The position numbers were made by a program, and so were the translations under genes. From assembly GCF_016808095.1 (NCBI RefSeq), contig NC_068970.1, positions 19,140,501 through 19,204,500 of the forward strand: DNA of 64,000 nucleotides, read 5' to 3'. The notes below the pieces were generated by a model. It was not told the origin of the DNA. It saw only the letters and a list, made by a program, of their open reading frames with translations, and ran no database searches. Of this stretch, positions 61,273-64,000 are shown one piece after another (the first letter of the stretch is position 1; each line of letters opens with the position of its first letter). This DNA comes from Vigna angularis (lineage: Eukaryota; Streptophyta; Magnoliopsida; Fabales; Fabaceae).

Positions 61273-62368
61273 TTATGGCTTCAATTTCACCCACTCGTAT
61301 CGTCCTTCCAAGGGCATGTCCTTCACAATATCATAATTATACCTGCAGATTCACAAGAATATAATACACACACATCAGTATATCACAGTTTTTACTGTTC
61401 GCATTTGAAATGAAAATGTGTTACTATTCGTTTACTTTTCTGAGAAGCGTTTCTGAATGTCTTTCTCAGCGGCGGCGAAGAATTCTTCGAGCTCTGACTC
61501 CGTTGGCATTTTCTGCGGCGCTGGTGGAACGCAACATCGAGACTTGGTTTTGGTCTGCATCGTTGGCTTCTTCTCCGCTGAATCCACCTCCTGCGAATTC
61601 GTAATTCGAAGGTCACTCGAGAGACTCATCTCCCTCCTGTGCAGACACAATGTTGAGTGTTTCCGTTAATTTTCGGAATGTATGACGTGTATATATGTAT
61701 AAGCGCATTATTGATACATGCACGTCAGAGAGTTAAGGAATTAGATTTTTGAACGGAAGAAATAATCATGATGACTTACACATACGATACGATGCACTAA
61801 CACCTTTAATTATTTGAATTCAAACTAACGGAATCATTAAAGATTTGAAACGATTGAAGTCACTTTTCTTTTTTGAATTTAAAATTATCAATAACAATTT
61901 AAAGCTTAATTTAATTCGAGACCTCATTTGTTGTTCACCGCAGTTGCACGTCGACGTTTCAACTTGAGCGTTCTCTACCTGAAAAAAATGCGTTACGATA
62001 CACATTACACATTTATGAGAAGCACTTAATGAGAGACAAAACGCAAGTTCAATTAAATCGCTGCGCCGACATTAATTTTAGGTGATTCATTGATAATAAT
62101 TAACAATAATCACCTCCAGATCTGAGAATTTGATGATTCGGTTTTCGTCGAATGATCCGTTGCTGGAGCAACACGACGCCGGAGATTCACCGGAACAGCG
62201 CTCCTCCGACTCCGGCGACGTTGTATTACTCTTGAGTTGAACGCAGGAGGACGGTGAGATGTTGTTGCTGTTTTTGTTAATGGCGATTTTCCTTCTCTTC
62301 GGTGAAGTCGCAGAAGCTCCAACGCCCAATGCAGTTCGAGCTCGTGTCTTCAGCTGAGCCATATCCAT
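61273..62368 (-). CDS. KRP: KRP/ICK cyclin-dependent kinase inhibitor
   Basis: Four exons (62368-62114, 61978-61923, 61636-61436, 61342-61273) give 193 residues with all phases matching. KRP proteins bind CDKA/cyclin D complexes in the nucleus and restrain cell-cycle entry and endoreduplication. Seen here: N-terminal ARTALGV (10-16), a basic KRRKIAINK stretch (24-32), the CVQLKS motif (42-47), the FDE.R...FSDLE motif (73-85) and the C-terminal CDK/cyclin-binding domain (about 149-193). That domain has TESELEEFFAAAEKDIQKRF, YNYDIVKDMPLEGRYEWVKL and ends KLKP. The length of 190-220 residues is usual. ATG 62362 (MAQLKTRARTAL) is an alternative start. A (CT)n run on the coding strand lies 48-115 nt upstream of the ATG. 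The KRP number is not assigned. Confidence 0.94.
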
Positions 62369-62399
62369 GATTATGCTGTAATCTCAATTCAGTGTTGAG

Positions 62400-62414
62400 T
62401 GTGTGTGTGTGTGT

Positions 62415-62483
<69 letters not shown>
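62400..62483. repeat. Compound microsatellite (GT)7 and (AG)34 in the KRP leader
   Basis: (GT)7 at about 62400-62414, then (AG)n at 62416-62483. On the KRP coding strand this is (CT)n followed by (AC)n, placed upstream of the start codon, probably in the 5' leader. Such GA/CT tracts can bind GAGA-type (BPC) factors; that role is inference. Confidence 0.9.
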
Positions 62484-62486
<3 letters not shown>

Positions 62487-64000
62487 TGTATTGTGTAGTG
62501 TTTTGGTGCGACGAGGAAACTGTTACAAGAGGGGAGAAGGTTGAGGCGTTGAGGGGTTTGATAGCGGTGCGAGGCGGTGATCACAGGCACCGGAGGGACG
62601 GCGAATGGAGGAGTGACACGCCGAGGGAGTTCTCGGTGGATGGTGTCGGAAACGGAAATTGATGATGCGGTTGGGAGGGGAATGAGTAAACGAGAATCAT
62701 GAGGTTAGGAATGAAGAATCATATAAAGATTGTTTCGGGTTGGCTGAGTCTGAGAATTCGGTTTCGCGAGTGAAGATTGGAGAGAGAACCGGTCTCGAGC
62801 AAAATAATTGTGTTCCGAGCAAATTACACTTATAGCCTTTTCTTTGTTAACATTTATTTGGTTGTTAGTTTCTCCATTCACATTCTTCTTCTTTTTCTTT
62901 TTTAGCATAACATACAGCTATTCTCTCACAATATTTTATATATTTCTTTTATTTTTAGTTGTTCTCTTATAATTACTATTTATATTTTTTTTTCTATTAT
63001 TAAAGGCAAAGAAACAAACAACAAAGGGATCAATTGAGGGGATTCTATTTGTGTATCATTGTTTTCTTCTTATTTTCCTAAAGGAAGAATAAAAAAAATA
63101 AATAAGAGTTTTTATATGAGTATCGGTGCGAGTGTTCGTATTGTTTTTATGATTGTTATTTGTGATGATAAATATCTCTATTTTTTAAGTAAAGAGATGA
63201 TTCCTTCAGTCATTAACAATGTACAGTCTAAATGAATAATATAAAGAAAAATTGTGGAAAACTGAACCCTAAATGAGAGCTGAATGGAGGTTGATCTCTG
63301 ACAACATGGTTCAGAAGGAGAACATCATTAAGAAAGGAAGAAGGGAAACATAAACCATTAATGGAGTGAAAAATCAAACCTTACTGTTGCAAATTATACA
63401 AAATTATATTAACAGTGAAGGAAATGAAAATATAGAATGCAGAGAATGGTTGATGTGACGAAAACTAATTCCTGAGTTAAATGGTTCAACATTTTTGTGA
63501 GAGTGAGAGTAAATTGTTGTAGATTTTGTCAGCATATGATTTTGTTTTTTATTTGGGGGGTTGGCTTTTCTTTTCTATACAGCTCATATTTGTTTTGTCG
63601 TGTGTGCCCTTCAATTGAAGACAAGGATTTTCCAAATGATAAAACAGAAGCTTAGATGGTTGGAGAGGGGACATCGCACACATGGTCATTTAATTTAGGA
63701 CCGTGACGGCTTAAATGTGATGCAAACATAAAATTAAATAAAAGTATCAAAAAACATATATTTTTCATCCTAAATGCCTTACAAAAGAAGTAAAAGAATT
63801 TTGATGTAATTTATTGGTGCTTTTCATTCTCCATTATTTTTGTTTTTATGTTCTTCTGATCGCAGTTGATTCTTTAAACTTGATACAGAAGATCATTAGG
63901 TAATGTAAAATACGATTAAGACGCCCCATGTGGCATACATGCAATTACTTACACGTGGGTTGTGATGGATGAAATATAAATTGGCAGACAAAATATGGAC
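62484..64000. other. KRP promoter and spacer
   Basis: 62484-62800 is GC-richer and is presumably promoter. The rest is AT-rich without a supported gene. A CACGTG lies near 63953 ('acacgtggg'). Confidence 0.5.

Noticed and set aside
62399..62662. Open frame of Arg-Glu repeats on the plus strand
   Set aside because: It is the translation of the (AG)n microsatellite and runs antisense to the KRP leader.
1..64000. CRISPR array or bacterial-type operon
   Set aside because: No spacer-repeat pattern or operon structure; gene structure is that of a plant nucleus.

Overview
The window is nuclear DNA of a flowering plant. It is about 65-70% A+T, its genes have introns with GT-AG borders, and the spacers hold Mutator-like elements, solo LTRs, satellite DNA and microsatellites. 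Gene content (MATE/DTX, calmodulin-like, KRP, B3) and repeat style, such as an LTR with ATAATCGATTAT palindromes, suggest a legume, probably the Vigna/Phaseolus/Glycine group. The legume assignment is inference, not a database result.

Six host genes can be modelled: a MATE (DETOXIFICATION) transporter (5812-7599, +, 2 exons); a four-EF-hand calmodulin-like protein (15716-16282, +, 1 exon); a small disordered protein resembling DUF1645 (31160-31917, +, 2 exons); a B3-domain protein of the At5g42700/Os01g0234100 type (41554-37711, -, 7 exons, one with a GC donor); a polytopic membrane protein of the At3g27390 type (49562-53109, +, 9 exons); and a KRP/ICK cyclin-dependent kinase inhibitor (62368-61273, -, 4 exons). 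All reading frames join across the proposed introns. They look like independent genes and nothing suggests a shared pathway.

The rest is repeat-rich. 1-3900: a satellite of about 380 bp per unit, split by a 1226-bp Pack-MULE with a perfect 10-bp target duplication and a captured, intron-containing gene fragment. 7.6-15 kb: AT-rich spacer, an orphan exon, and two related inverted-repeat elements, one with a broken DUF1639-like gene. 16749-16981: a small MULE MITE. 20276-22619: a 2.34-kb solo LTR beside a second, inverted satellite array. 26.5-28.9 kb: a decayed MuDR-type transposase. 34057-36638: a MULE that captured a gene fragment and was then invaded by a 966-bp solo LTR. 46.7-48.9 kb: an inverted-repeat, CACTA-like relic and a foldback MULE with minisatellite arms. 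53-61 kb: decayed LTR and CACTA-like sequence.

I saw no tRNA, rRNA, CRISPR or intact autonomous transposon. The most notable result is the set of four MULE-type elements with exact 9-10 bp target duplications, two of which carry gene pieces, with one datable nested insertion. No undescribed biological system is evident beyond these.
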